Below, piece by piece: positions 24,053-36,081 of a DNA stretch of 64,000 nucleotides. A program made the translations under genes and the position numbers. This DNA is from Pseudoscleropodium purum. Its lineage: Eukaryota; Streptophyta; Bryopsida; Hypnales; Brachytheciaceae. Every line of letters begins with the position of its first letter. Position 1 is the first letter of the stretch. The DNA lies in assembly GCA_963969395.1 (NCBI GenBank), contig OZ017795.1, forward strand, positions 9,796,001 to 9,860,000. The letters run 5' to 3'. The notes below the pieces were generated by a model that was given only the letters and a program-made list of their open reading frames with translations, searched no databases and was not told the DNA's origin.

Positions 24053-25492
24053 CGTTTGGAGGATGATAACTTTGAACCTGAACACTGATACCAGCAAAGC
24101 TATTAGTTGCTTCAAGTATTGCAGGTAACATACCTTAGCTAGACAGTAGCTAGGGTGCATCAATTAGGAAGACCAGTTCAATGATGCAAATTTGCATTTA
24201 CGCTTACTCATGTACTGTGTTGCTTTGATGTCCTAGATGGAAAGGTCAAAGAGTTTTAAATCATATGGTACAGTTCACGTAAACTATTTAGTACGAACTC
24301 AATAATGGAATACTTAAGTATCCTTCGCTTGTCACACCTGGAATATAGATTACTTGAGTATCATGCCTTGGAAACCGGTTCCTTTCTGTGTCTGTGGAAC
24401 GAAAGTGGATTTTTGACAATTGCAGGTGGTACAGTATCTGAATTGCATCCCTCCAAGTGTGAAGGGGCAAAAGGAACATGCTTCAGTACATACTCAGCTT
24501 CAAAAAGGTATGGAATAAGTTCAACATAAGTTACTTGTAAAGCTCTTCCCAAGGCTTCTTTCCATACAATTGTCGAAGGTTTTATTCCAGTTTGACCAAT
24601 TGCTGGTTTTCTTTTCATTTATGAATCCAACCGACTCAGTGAAGGAGGGTGCATATGCCAATTGTTATAGGGAGAATATGCCACTTCAAATTTCCAGGTG
24701 TAAACCTGTGTATGGTGACTGTTTTAAAAAGGGATAAATGAAAAATCCCCTGTTGGCATATCCTCATTTTTTAATCTTTGATCTTGGCATATTTTAAACT
24801 TTGTTTGGCATATCCGCATTTTGTAAATGTCGTCGCAGTACCCAGCTGGGTCTCTAGGTGGCTTCGATACTGAGAAATTAACGGCTTTACGAAGTGGCAC
24901 CAAGGGAACTTAACTACCTGAACGCTTTGATTTTGAACTCCTTGATTTTACAATGAGTGACATCAGCATGCCTCGATTACAATATCCAACTTCAGCTGCA
25001 GTGACGACAGTAGAAACCTTGAATTCATTCAGATAACTTAAATAACATGGGACACACGTTTACCTTTGACTCTCCTGAAAGGTTGCATTGAAACCAGCGT
25101 TATTCAAGAGCGGTTCATCTGTTCCAAATCCCACAGCCAAGTTCAAAGGACAATGGATGATATCGTGAATGATTTATCTTCCATTGGTGGTAATTGACCT
25201 TCAACCAACAGTACGAAGATTCTTGTATGATGTAATTCTAATACATTAAATTAGGTTGTTTGTTTTGTTTGTTATAGTGAGAGAACTCTAGAACTGTGTG
25301 TCCCCTGGTTGTGTTCTTGGTAATGTTGGAAAGCATTGTGCAAGGAGGAGTGCATGGGCTTAGTTTTATGGTATTTGAACCTATGATGTAAAAGATATTG
25401 AATTTTGAAGTTTTTATGAATTTAAAAAAATTACAAAACTACTTACTTTTATTTTGGTTGTGGTAGTAGCAGAGGGTACACTAGTCCATACC
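24053..25492. other. Ddl 3' flank and intergenic sequence
   Basis: The first few hundred bases are probably 3' UTR of the Ddl gene. Around 24,650-24,830 the word GGCATAT(C/T) or its complement recurs five or more times, suggesting a small degraded foldback repeat. No gene is seen. Confidence 0.4.
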
Positions 25493-26394
25493 TTAACCCT
25501 GAAGGACCAATGCCTTTCTTTTACCAAAAAACACTCAAAACTGCCATTTCTAAGGCAAAAGGTAAAAAAATAATTAAATTGTTTTCTTTTCACATCTAAC
25601 AGTAGGATCTTACACCTAACTAGTATGAGAATGTGTGAAAAAAATTTCAGAATTTCTGACCTCACAAATTGCATGATATTTGTGTTTAAAGTAGAAAAAA
25701 CAAGTTTTTTAGTACATTGCGGGATTAGATTTTTTAACTTTGAACATTTTTAACTTTAATTTTTTGCACTATGGCGTTTTGAGCTTTAAATCATTATGGT
25801 ATAAAATTGAGTTGAAAGTTTAGAAAATATTCAAAATATTCAAAAAAAACTTAATTTTTATTCTTTAAAAAATTACTAGATAGAAATAGGTACAATATAG
25901 AAGGAAAATCCAAAATATTCATATCTCTAAAATGAAATTGAAATGCACTAATTCCAATGGTGAGATTGTTCATACAAGAAATATTGACCATGTGAAACGT
26001 TATTTTTTTGAAAAATTGTAAAAATTGCATTCAGAAATGAATCCTACAAGTTATTTTTTCAAGAAGATGCTCTAATTGCCCAAAAAACAAGATTGTTCAT
26101 AACTTTCTCATAAAAAGTCCAAATGGAACGAATCAAAGCTTCACATGTATACAAAAAATTTTAAATATAAGTTTTTGGAATTTTTTTTGCTGCCCCCCAT
26201 TCCCTATTTTGAGCTTATTTGGACATAACTTTTGTTTCCTGGCACCAATTGAAACCAAATAATATTCCCATGAAGCTAATCAATTTTTCTATCTTCCAAA
26301 AAAGTTTTAAAAAATAAGGAAAAATTTCAATCCATAGGTACTTGCGTGAAATCCCATTTGTCCCCCAAAGAGACAATGGTCCTTTAGGGGTTAA
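25493..26394 (+). mobile_element. piggyBac-like MITE, family A, copy 1
   Basis: It begins TTAACCCTGAAGGACCAATG and ends CCTTTAGGGGTTAA, so the termini are inverted repeats each bounded by TTAA. It aligns end to end with 35154-36081 (for example AGGATCTTACACCTAACTAG and TAGTACATTGCGGGATTAGA in both). It is 902 bp with no open frame above background. Confidence 0.8.
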
Positions 26395-28092
26395 GTTAGA
26401 TTGTTTTGTTTTGTTTGTTACATTGAGATCTCTTGGACTACATGTCCTCTAATTGTGCTATTGCCTATTAGTATCATGGAGTCCTTTTCAAGGAGGGGTG
26501 CATGGTTTTTTTTGTTTCGTGGTGTTTGGACTTTGGATTTATGGTATGAAAGTTATAGAATTTCAAAGTTTTTATGAATTAAAGAAATAGAAATTTATTA
26601 TTATTTTATTTTATTATGTTGTGACAATGGCATAGGGCACTCTAGTCAATTTGATGAAATTGAGGCGGATAATATATTTTTACAAAGATGTAAGCAAAAA
26701 CATGCAAAAATTAAAAAAGGATTCAAGTGTTGATGTGTTAAAAAAAAATTCAAACAAATATAGGATCTTATTTATAAAAAAATTCTACCTGCAAGAACTA
26801 AAGACAAGGCATTCATAACATTCTTGAACAATGGAGAGCTTGTACATTCTTCACTATGGTTATTACAAAATCTCATGATTGAATAATTCATTCTCAAATG
26901 AATGTACATATTATTGGAAACTCTCTCTTGACATAAGATGCAATTTTGGTTTCACTTGATTATATTTTATAGATTAATGATGGGATCCAAATGGATGGCC
27001 CCTAGCATGTAGGTAGACTTCTAAATGCTCAAATTGGTTAAACTTTGCAAAATAGACCCAAAAAAAATTTGGAATTCTGTATGGAAGTGTGTAATGTTTG
27101 CAAGGGGGGAATCGAAATAATTTACTAGCAAGATAATAGGGAAAGTAAATGAAAAGTATGGGGAGCAAGTTTCTAAGGCTTCTAGAAAATTACTTTTAAC
27201 ATTAATCCTTAAGCGCTCAAGCAACCATTTTTTGGTTGCTATTCAACTTTGGGCATCATTTTTAGGTAGGAAAAAAACATTTTTTAATTTAAAAAGGAGT
27301 AGAAATAGAGTAGGTTGTTTTTTAGTATTTATGTTCAAAACTAAAATTTCTCTCGATCAAACAAAAAATATAAGAGAAATAGCACAAAGTATTTAGAATT
27401 TGCTTCATGTTGAAAAGCTTACTATTTAGGAAAGTGTTGGTGTTCATATTATTAGATCTTATGCATTTTTTTCACAAATCAATAGAAACCACAATTTTGA
27501 CTTAACCAAAAAAATTCAAATGCTAAAGAGAGAAATTGAATTTCTTATGAATTTTTGAAGTTATATCTTCAAAATTCAATTGAAGAGAATCTAAAAATAA
27601 TTCTATAATTTCAACTGTATAGACACTTTCTAATTTTTGTGCTTTACATTATTTGTGTTGATGCAAACTTCAAAAAAGTTATAGAGTTATATTTTATAAC
27701 ACATTTGTGTTTTATCCAAATCCCTTGGGCTTTGGAGAGTTAAACTTGAACTTTCAAATAGCTTTTAGTTTGACAACAAGACAAAGTTGTTCCTAAAATA
27801 TAGTTTCTCCCTACTCACGTAGACTGAGGTGTAAACATCATGGAAGTCAACCAAAACAATTTTTGATTCAAGAAACTTGAAATTTTTTTATTTTTATTGT
27901 GACTCCACTTAGAAGCCCACCCTAAGCAAAAAAATTAATTAGAATTACTTCTCTTTCTTTCTCTCTCTCTCTCAGAAACATTGTTGGATAAATGAACACA
28001 TTGTTGGATGATTAAATTGGGTTCATCCATATGTCTCATATATGAAAAAAAATTCTTTTCATGCAATGCTTGTGTTGTCCACCAAAATGAAA
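26395..28092. other. AT-rich intergenic DNA
   Basis: No gene is supportable. The first 250 bases resemble 25,240-25,440: both carry GTTTTGTTTGTTA, GTGTCC/TGTCCTC and TGGTNTTTG words before a TATGAATTNAA stretch. The DNA just left of copy A1 therefore appears duplicated to the right of it. A CT-rich run lies at 27,951-27,975. Confidence 0.4.
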
Positions 28093-28340
28093 TTAATCCA
28101 TAAACGACATTGAGGACATTTTTCAGCCGATGAATGACAAAGAATCTCTCCAAATGATAGAAATGCAACTATTCATCCTCACCAAATTTCCAACAAAGAG
28201 GTTAAATCATCTACATCAATTTGTCTTCCAATGAGTGCTTTTGCATTTTCTTAAGTCAATAAGCCAACAATTCACACAGAAAAACAGATGATTTCCACGG
28301 TTAAAAAACAATTTCCATGAGCTCATCCTTTGAGGGTTAA
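28093..28340 (+). mobile_element. piggyBac-like MITE, family B, copy 1
   Basis: It begins TTAATCCATAAACGACA and ends TTTGAGGGTTAA. It matches 39001-39230 at GATGAATGACAAAGAATCT, GCAACTATTCATCCTC, CTTCCAATGAGTG and CAGATGATTTCCAC. It is 248 bp and non-coding. Confidence 0.72.
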
Positions 28341-29024
28341 AAAACCTCTAAGTTAGTCCAAGCGTGCCAACGTGCCAAGGTCCAAGTGTCTCAGCGTCCC
28401 AGGGTTCGTCAGCGCAGGATCCGGAACCTGACGCGAAGGTCCGATTTGGGCCCAACTGCGCCTTTGCCGAGCATCCGGAGTGCGTCGAGATCCCTCGCAT
28501 CTCCCCTGATCCGCCTACATGTAAGTCCCTTTATTAAGACCCAGCCCATGCAATCCAGACGCCAGCACAAGCTCCGCGCAAGCCCCAAGTAAGGTTCAAT
28601 TTAGCCTGCAGCTGAGACCGCGCCTCAATAACTCAACCCCAGGTGAGGCCTTTCGCATTCATTGACGTAATTCCACCCTGAGTAGTTCCACCCCTGATGA
28701 TTGGGAACGCTTCTACTGCTGTGGTCTGTGGACACGGACGCATGCCCAGCACATTGCCCCACAACGCCTTGGGGAAACCCGCAAAAATACAGTAGCAGCT
28801 CATCTTGAGCTTATGGTTTCGGAGCTCGTTTATACACGGGATGTTTAGGATAGGGAGGTTCAACTGCCATGGCCTTTGAGTCCGTCAGCTGAACTAATCG
28901 ATCGCCAGCAGGATGAGTGAAGCATTGAATCTCGACGCAAGTGTAGTTTTTGCTTGCTCTGTCATTGATGTAATCCTCGTGTGGATCCTGCAGGGAGGAA
29001 GGTGGGTTTTGCAATTGGGGAAGG
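28341..29024 (+). promoter_or_regulatory. Upstream region of the purple acid phosphatase gene
   Basis: This is unique sequence, clearly more GC-rich than its surroundings. It starts with a short degenerate repeat of GTGCCAA/GTCCCAG words (28,365-28,405). It probably includes the promoter and 5' leader. Short open frames on both strands lack support. Confidence 0.35.
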
Positions 29025-32000
29025 ATGGGGAACGGCAGCCAGCTATGGGCTTGGGTCTGTGTGGCGCTCCTGCTGGCTTCAGTGGCGGTGACGACGGCTG
29101 AGGAAGTGGGTTTCGGCGCCGGAAGCACCAGCCGGTACGTCAGGAAACTGGCGGAGAGTGTCGATTTGCCCTACTCGTCGCCTTTGTTCGCTGTGCCGCC
29201 GGGCTCCAATCCGGCGCAACAGGTAACAACACTGTTGCCGTACGTGATGGGCACTTTGAATTCGTCCATCGCACCTTTGTGGGGTTCAATTTTGAGGCTT
29301 TCTTTCGAATTTGAGGTGTTGGCGACATGGCATTGTAGTATTGTGTTGGCTGCTAACGTACATTGTCTGCTTTGATCCTCCTCTCGCCGGCCAACATTAT
29401 TAAATCCTCCCGAGAACCGATTCATTCTAGTGTGGGTTTTAGTGCGACCAAGGCCGAGGTTGAGCAATGAGAGCCCTAATCGCAACGGATTTATGTAGGA
29501 ATTTGTGAATTTAGAGTATCGTACTTTGATATTTAGTGGAAAAAGAGGGTATCGTAATTCCGTGAGGGGTACAACAGGAGTGAGTTGATGATGATACAAA
29601 CGGCACATGCCTTTGGGATATTCTGTATTCTGAGGTATATTCCAGGAGAGACTCAAAAGGAGTTACTCCGTATATTGCATGGAGTGGTGCTGGAAAGGCT
29701 GTTCGGGATTTGGACAGGTCGTCAATATTTTTGCAGTGTCATTAGTGTCTACGGGGGAAGAGATTTTTAGTAAGAGTTTAGTAGGGTTTAAGGTCAGGCT
29801 GCTCAAGCAATTAATCTACTGTAGGTCACATGAAGTCGACGCTAGGATTTCGGTTAATGAACTGTGTTGCGAATTACTTGAGAGTAATAAACCAATCTAA
29901 TTAACCTCAATAGCATCACTGTAATTGCGTCTTGGAGAATTTAGCTAAGTTTGGATTTGTCTTTGAAATTTGGGTATGATACCCTGCGTTTGATCCAGAA
30001 GCACGAATTGCTGCTTAGGCCATAGCCCGCACCAAGCAAGTAGCGCCAATTAGCTAATTGGGACCGTGTTAATGCCCATCAACAAATTGGAGGTTCACTT
30101 ACCTATCGTGTGGCCGCACTTGTAATGTAACTAATCCGGAGTTAGTCTTCCAAGTTAGCTCAAATTGTCTAATTGCAGCTGATGTTTGGCGTGGTGGAGT
30201 TAAGTGAATTTAGCTGGTCCAAAGTTTAGTACGTAAATTCATCTCCAACACTCTTGTTCACACACCAAGTGCAAATTCTTGCTACATGGTTGATGCGAGC
30301 ATAAACTCAGTTAGTGCACTTGTTTAAAATTTGGGGAGTTAAGGCAGTTTTGATGATCAATTCGGCAGGTGCACCTGACCCAAGGAGATTACGATGGCAA
30401 AGCTGTGATCGTCTCTTATGTGACAGTCAAGCCGAGCAAGCCGAAGGTGTGGTATGGCACATCAACAGGAAACCATCCTTGGGAGGCCAAAGGCTACACA
30501 ACGCAGTACCAGTTTTACAACTACACCTCCGGCTTCATCCACCATGTCCTCGTGCCCAACTTGGAGGTAGTAATCTTTAATTTCAACGTGCAAATCCAAC
30601 GTTCGCACTTCTCAACTGAGCTCTTTCATGTCTTTGTTGAGCTCTTCCGTAGCACACTCTAGACAGTTTCATCTCTGATAAATGATTTGTTTACAGTATA
30701 ACACGAAGTACTACTACAAAATCGGAGCAAAAGAAGATGGCCCCCGCGAGTTTTTTTTCACAACTCCTCCTGCCCCTGGACCTGACTCTCCTTACACTTT
30801 TGGAGCAATTGGTGAGTTCTGATTCTGACTTCTCTTCAGTAATCGACTTGCACACAAGATGCTGTTTTTTGAATTAGTTGTGGAGTTCTGCATTCATATC
30901 TCCATTTCCTTATTTATGGTAGAGATACTGTTGGCGTCCAACTTTAATCCTTTTAACCAATACGTAGGAGTGAACTTTCATTGGGTGATCACAATATAGA
31001 GCCCACTGGAGAGAGCCCACCAGAACCAAATTGTTGAGGTTGTTGAAATTTTGCATCACAGTAAATGAAACTCTCTTGAAATCATTAACAGTGGGAGGTT
31101 GTAGATCCCTATTGAAGGGATAGAATATATCTCCACTTCCATTTCAATGATGAGTGGGCTTTGATAATTAGCCAAGTCTGCTTGCTCCTTTTGCTGATTG
31201 AAACCCATTCAAGTATATGGGAAGAGACGTGTTGGTAACAGGCGTCAGTCTAGGAGATGGGATCAGGTTCCAAATGGTTTTAGTATCCTCTACCATAGCT
31301 CATACATGACATATGGTTTAAATTCTGTCTGTTGGTTGATCCAGGGGACTTGGGACAAACATATGATTCTGCCGACACTTTGGAACATTACTTGCAGAGT
31401 TACGGGCAAACCGTTCTCTATTTGGGGGACCTAGCGTATCAGGACACTTACCCGTTTCATTACCAAGTCCGTTTTGACACCTGGAGTCGGTTTCTGGAAC
31501 GCAGCGCTGCTTACCAGCCATACATATGGACAGCCGGGAACCATGAGCTTGATTTTGTCCCTGAAATTGTACGTACCAACCTTCATTCTTTCTTTACAGC
31601 TGATTTGAATTTCTCTGCTAAGCTGGTCTGGATAGGCCTACTTCTGTCGTGTTAGACGTCTGATGTCTTATTAGATGGGCGTTGAACATGCTTCTGTGAC
31701 GGGCGACGTTGTCTATTAGACGTTGAGTCAAACATACTTAGACGTTGCGTCTGCTTGTCTGCGAAGATAACTCCGTGCAAAGGGATTTACAAGTGAAACT
31801 AATGAGATTGGTGTTGAATGTTGTGTATGCTCAGGGGGAGAGCACTCCATTTAAGCCTTACGACCACCGCTTCCCCACACCTCACTGGGCGACCAACAGC
31901 ACTTCACCTCAGTGGTATTCAATCCGCCGTGGACCAGCCACTATCATCGTTCTTTCATCCTACTCTGCTTACGGTATAATCACCTTCTCCCTGCTTATTA

Positions 32001-33251
32001 TTATTATTATTATTATTATTTTTGGACACAAATGAAACTTTATTTCATTGCAGTAGTAGCACATGGGGTACCAGACTTCAACTGTGTGCTAGGCTTTAAG
32101 TTCTATATTTTCTTCTGTCTTTCCATTTGTGCTCTGCAGAATATTTGATCCCCAAATTCTCGCCAAAAATACTAGAGACTGATTGAGGCGTTGCATTGTT
32201 GCAGGAAAATACACTCCCCAGTACGTTTGGTTGCAGGCAGCCCTTGCGGCAGTGGACAGGAAAGTGACGCCATGGCTGATCGTCTTAGTCCACTCTCCGT
32301 GGTACAACTCATACAATTATCACTACTTGGAGGGCGAGACCATGCGAGTCATATTCGAGCCTTTCATTGTAGCTGCTAAAGTTGATCTTGTGTTTGCTGG
32401 CCATGTTCATGCCTACGAACGATCTGTAAGCTCTTTCTCCCTTTTTCCTTAATATTTTCAATCTCCTCCTAGTTTGTTTGGTACATCTCTTCAGTTCACT
32501 TGCTATTAACCCCTAAAGTCCACGAGTCCCAAATTTGGCCACACGTTTCTTGTAGCATCATATGGTTATGTTTTGAGGAGGTCAAATGAAACTTTCTTTT
32601 GTCAAGTTTTATGTATTCTTTGACCTACACATGCAAGGTTTTTCATTGATTCTATTTATCTAAAATTTGAGCCCAGGTGATGTAAATTTTTCACAATATA
32701 ATCGTTAGAATTGGTCATTTTCAAACCGTGAATTTTTTGGAACCCTTTACCCAGTTCACTGTAGTACTCTTTTGCTGTTTTATAACAGTGGACCACTTCA
32801 TGCGAGACCAGAGTCTAACTGTGGTACCCTGTAATTGCAGTATCCAGTTTCAAACATCGAATACAATATAACCAACGCTATCTGCACTCCAAAGATAGAC
32901 CCAGCATCTCCAGTATATATCACTATTGGTGATGGCGGTAACATTGAAGGTCTAGCAGCAAAGTAAGTCACTCACGAGAATGTTCATATTTTTTTCCCTC
33001 ACTATCTTGACCCTCGAAAAAACTCTTTTGGGGGAATAAATTTTTTGATGCAGTGCAATACGTTGTTTTTGGTTGGTTTCAGCTACACACAGCCACAACC
33101 CAGTTACTCAGCGTTTCGGGAAGCCAGTTTCGGCCATGGCCTGTTGGACATCAAGAACCGTACAACTGCGGTGTGGACGTGGCACAGGAACCAGGACGGC
33201 GAAGCTGTTTCAGCAGACTCTCAGATCATTCGCAACAAGATTTTTGGTTAG
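29025..33251 (+). CDS. PAP: Secreted purple acid phosphatase (plant PAP, metallophosphoesterase)
   Basis: Eight coding exons join in phase: 29025-29222, 30369-30566, 30697-30811, 31345-31568, 31835-31973, 32205-32425, 32841-32962, 33083-33251. The product is 461 residues, normal for high-molecular-weight plant PAPs. Residues 1 to about 25 form a signal peptide. A fibronectin-like N-terminal domain ([11 protein letters not shown]) precedes the phosphatase domain. All seven metal ligands are present: D172 (GDLG), D199 and Y202 (GDLAYQD), N236 (GNHE), H321 (VLVHSPWY), H358 and H360 (GHVHAYER). The C-terminal WxWHRNQDG motif is also seen. These enzymes hydrolyse phosphate esters in the apoplast or vacuole and are commonly induced by phosphate starvation. 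The closest family member cannot be named by eye. Confidence 0.95.
30925..31315 (+). repeat. Dispersed repeat family C in phosphatase intron 3
   Basis: This is the partner of 15858-16250. It begins TGTTGGCGTCCAACTTT and ends near CCTCTACCATAG. It has the same orientation relative to transcription in both genes. It ends within about 40 bp of the exon 4 acceptor. Confidence 0.6.
31995..32022 (+). repeat. (TTA)n microsatellite in phosphatase intron 5
   Basis: About nine uninterrupted TTA units lie just after exon 5. Confidence 0.95.
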
Positions 33252-35153
33252 AGGATTGGGTATTTGAATAATGAGAAATTGTAGATGCAAATTGAGTGTC
33301 AATCTTCTCCAAAAAATGAGAGTGGATCACAAGTTGTAACATATGAGATCAGTTCAACACAGAAGGTACTGTTCCTTGTACTCCAACAAATAAGAAACAG
33401 ATCGCCTCCATGGTCGTTCACATGAAGTGCAAATTTGCTTCTTGTCCATCTGTTCTTATGAAGAAGAGTGCCAAGAAGTTTGTAATCTTATCATGAACTG
33501 TTTTGCAAACAACTTTCTTACCACTCGATTGCAAAAAACTTTACCGAATTTCGGTCGATTTTATGGTGAATTGTGATATTACTGCTCATGTACGAAGAAC
33601 TCATTACATTATTCTGCAATTGTTACTCTGAGAAGTCGGCAAGGGCTACCAGCAATGTTATCATGTGCATAATTTTCTTGGTCACGTCCAAGGAAGAATA
33701 CGGCGCTGATATTAAATTTCTAGTTCATAGGTTTACTAAGGACCATTAAGTTCCAAACTGATAACTAAGTTAGTAATACCACCGACGTCCTGAGGTCACG
33801 CGCATGTAAAGTCTGCCCAATTCTCTGCAGGCTTGAAATTTCAATTGGTCGTATCAGTTAACTCCTAAGTGCTCGAAGTAAAGATAATCAATATGATCAC
33901 TCGTAATGAATCGTAATAAATTATTGTAACTCCTGTAATCTATATTATTAATTCATGTAAGCTTAACTTAAGTTATCCTACAGTAGAGCATTCAATTCTT
34001 CCTCCCTTCCATTCCTTTGTGTACTTTACTGGATAAAGAGTACTTTGCCAGTGGGTGGTTGAGTAATGCGGGCTTAAATCCGTGCGATCTCTTACATCCA
34101 ACCGACATTATGACATTCAAGTTCACAGAGCTCCAGAAATGAACCACGATTGGCAGTTTGGCACAGACAAAACCCTGCAAAAGTCTGTGCCCATCTCTTT
34201 GAAGTTTCGCCGTTTCAAGTTAAAAAACAGGGCGACGCGCCTTCCAAGAACACCTTGCAAGATTGGGTCTCTACTCTCTACAGTGGGTGAGAGTTTTCGT
34301 GCCCTGGAGGAGACTCAGACGAGACGAGACTCCCTCATCAATCTATGGCGAGAAAAGGATCGAGGTAACTAAAGGTGGGCACCCCCGAAAACCGCCACTT
34401 TTCATTTGCAACTGTGCCTCGTTACTATTACTAGACTGGTCAAATTTTCTTTGCAAGAAAGCTCCAACGCGACATTTCAATACAATATGCAAAAGTAGTA
34501 TGAAGAGACTCAAAAAAATTGGTAGAGATTCTGAAATCGTTTCTTCCACATTGGGTATTTTACATATTGATTTTGGAGATGGACGGACCCTGAGTGATGA
34601 TCTTGGCGGTTTAGTTTTGAACCTGGATCAATGGCGCATTTGAAGATGCAAAGTGGGTGTTCAATTCTCATTTGTTGACTTGTTAAGGATGCTGGAGTCA
34701 ATCGCAACGTGGCTCCAATCGAGAATTTCCACCTGAAAATAATTAGTGGAGAAACTTCGTGCAAATCATCACGAACCTGTTCAGGAAATTTAGGTTTCAG
34801 GTTCATTGCAAGTCAAGCGGCCCGCTCTTTGACACGCAATGCTTCAGGTCCAGTCCTGGTCTCCAGTCAACCAGGTTTCCAGATTTCTAAAATTGTGAAG
34901 ATGCATTATTAATTGCAACTTCGAAGGATAATGTAATGATGACTCTCAAACTATAGTTGTATTTTCTTACTCCTTTTGTGCAGCCTTTTGGACTTTTGGA
35001 CTTGGCTAAAAGTGTGTATCCCTTGATCAGTTGTGCAATGAATTCTCAAAAAAAAAACACTGAAAACAACTATAGTTGTAAAATCACATAGATCTTATTG
35101 ATATAGTTAGATCTACTATTGCACTAATCAATATTTTTCAATGAAATTTTCTT
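33252..35153. other. Phosphatase 3' flank and intergenic sequence
   Basis: The first few hundred bases probably include the phosphatase 3' UTR. The rest is mixed-composition unique sequence. Open frames near 34,100-34,650 overlap on both strands, show no motifs, and were not accepted as genes. Confidence 0.4.
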
Positions 35154-36081
35154 TTGACCCCTAAAGAACCAAGGCCTTTTTTTTGCCAAAAAAGACTCAA
35201 AACTGCCATTTTTATGGCAAAAGGTAAAAAAATTAATTAATTGTTTTTTTTCACATCTAACCATAGGATCTTACACCTAACTAGTATGAGAATGTGTGAA
35301 AAAAAATTCAGAATTTTTGACCACACAGATTGCATGATATCTAAGTCTAAAGTAGAAAAAACGAGTTTTTTAGTACATTGCGGGATTAGATTTTTTAACT
35401 TTGAACATTTTTAACTTTACTTTTTTTGCACAATAGCGTTTGGAGCTTTAAATCTTTGTGATACAAAATTGAGTTGAGAGTTTGGAAAAAATTTCAAAAT
35501 ATTCAAAAAAACTTAATTTTTATTCTTTAAAAAATTGCTAAGTAGAAGTAGGTACGAGATAGAAGGAAAATCTAAAATATTCATATTTCTAAAATGAAAT
35601 TAAAATTCACTAATCCCAATGGTGAGATTATTCTAGCAAGAAATATTGACCATGTGAAATTTTTATTTTTTGAAAAATTATAAAAATGGCATTCAAAAGT
35701 AAATCCTACAAGTTATTTTTCCATGAAGATGCTCTAATTGCCTGAAAAACAAGATTGTCCATAACTTTCTCATAAAAAAAATCCAAATGGAAAGAATCAA
35801 AGCTTCAAATGTGTACAAAAATATAATCTATGAGAAGAAAAAAATTTAAAATTTAAAATTTTGAAATTTTTTTGGTTGCTCCCTGTCCCCTATTTTGAGC
35901 TTATTTGGGCATAATTTTTGTATCCGAGCACCAATTGAAAAAAAATTATATTCCTATGAAGCTAATCAATTTTTCTATCTTAAAAATATGTTTCAAAAAA
36001 TAAGGAAAAAATTTCAGCCCGTAGGTACCTGCCCGAAATCCCATTTGTCCCCCAAAGGGACAATGGTCCTTTAGGGGTTAA
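35154..36081 (+). mobile_element. piggyBac-like MITE, family A, copy 2
   Basis: It begins TTGACCCCTAAAGAACC and ends GGTCCTTTAGGGGTTAA. It is 928 bp, aligned along its whole length with copy 1 and, in reverse, with copy 3. The first base quartet is TTGA rather than TTAA, a single change. Confidence 0.8.

Noticed and set aside
34082..34643. Overlapping plus-strand frames of 96 and 126 codons
   Set aside because: Frames overlap on both strands, show no motifs and have no start or splice context. They were treated as intergenic.
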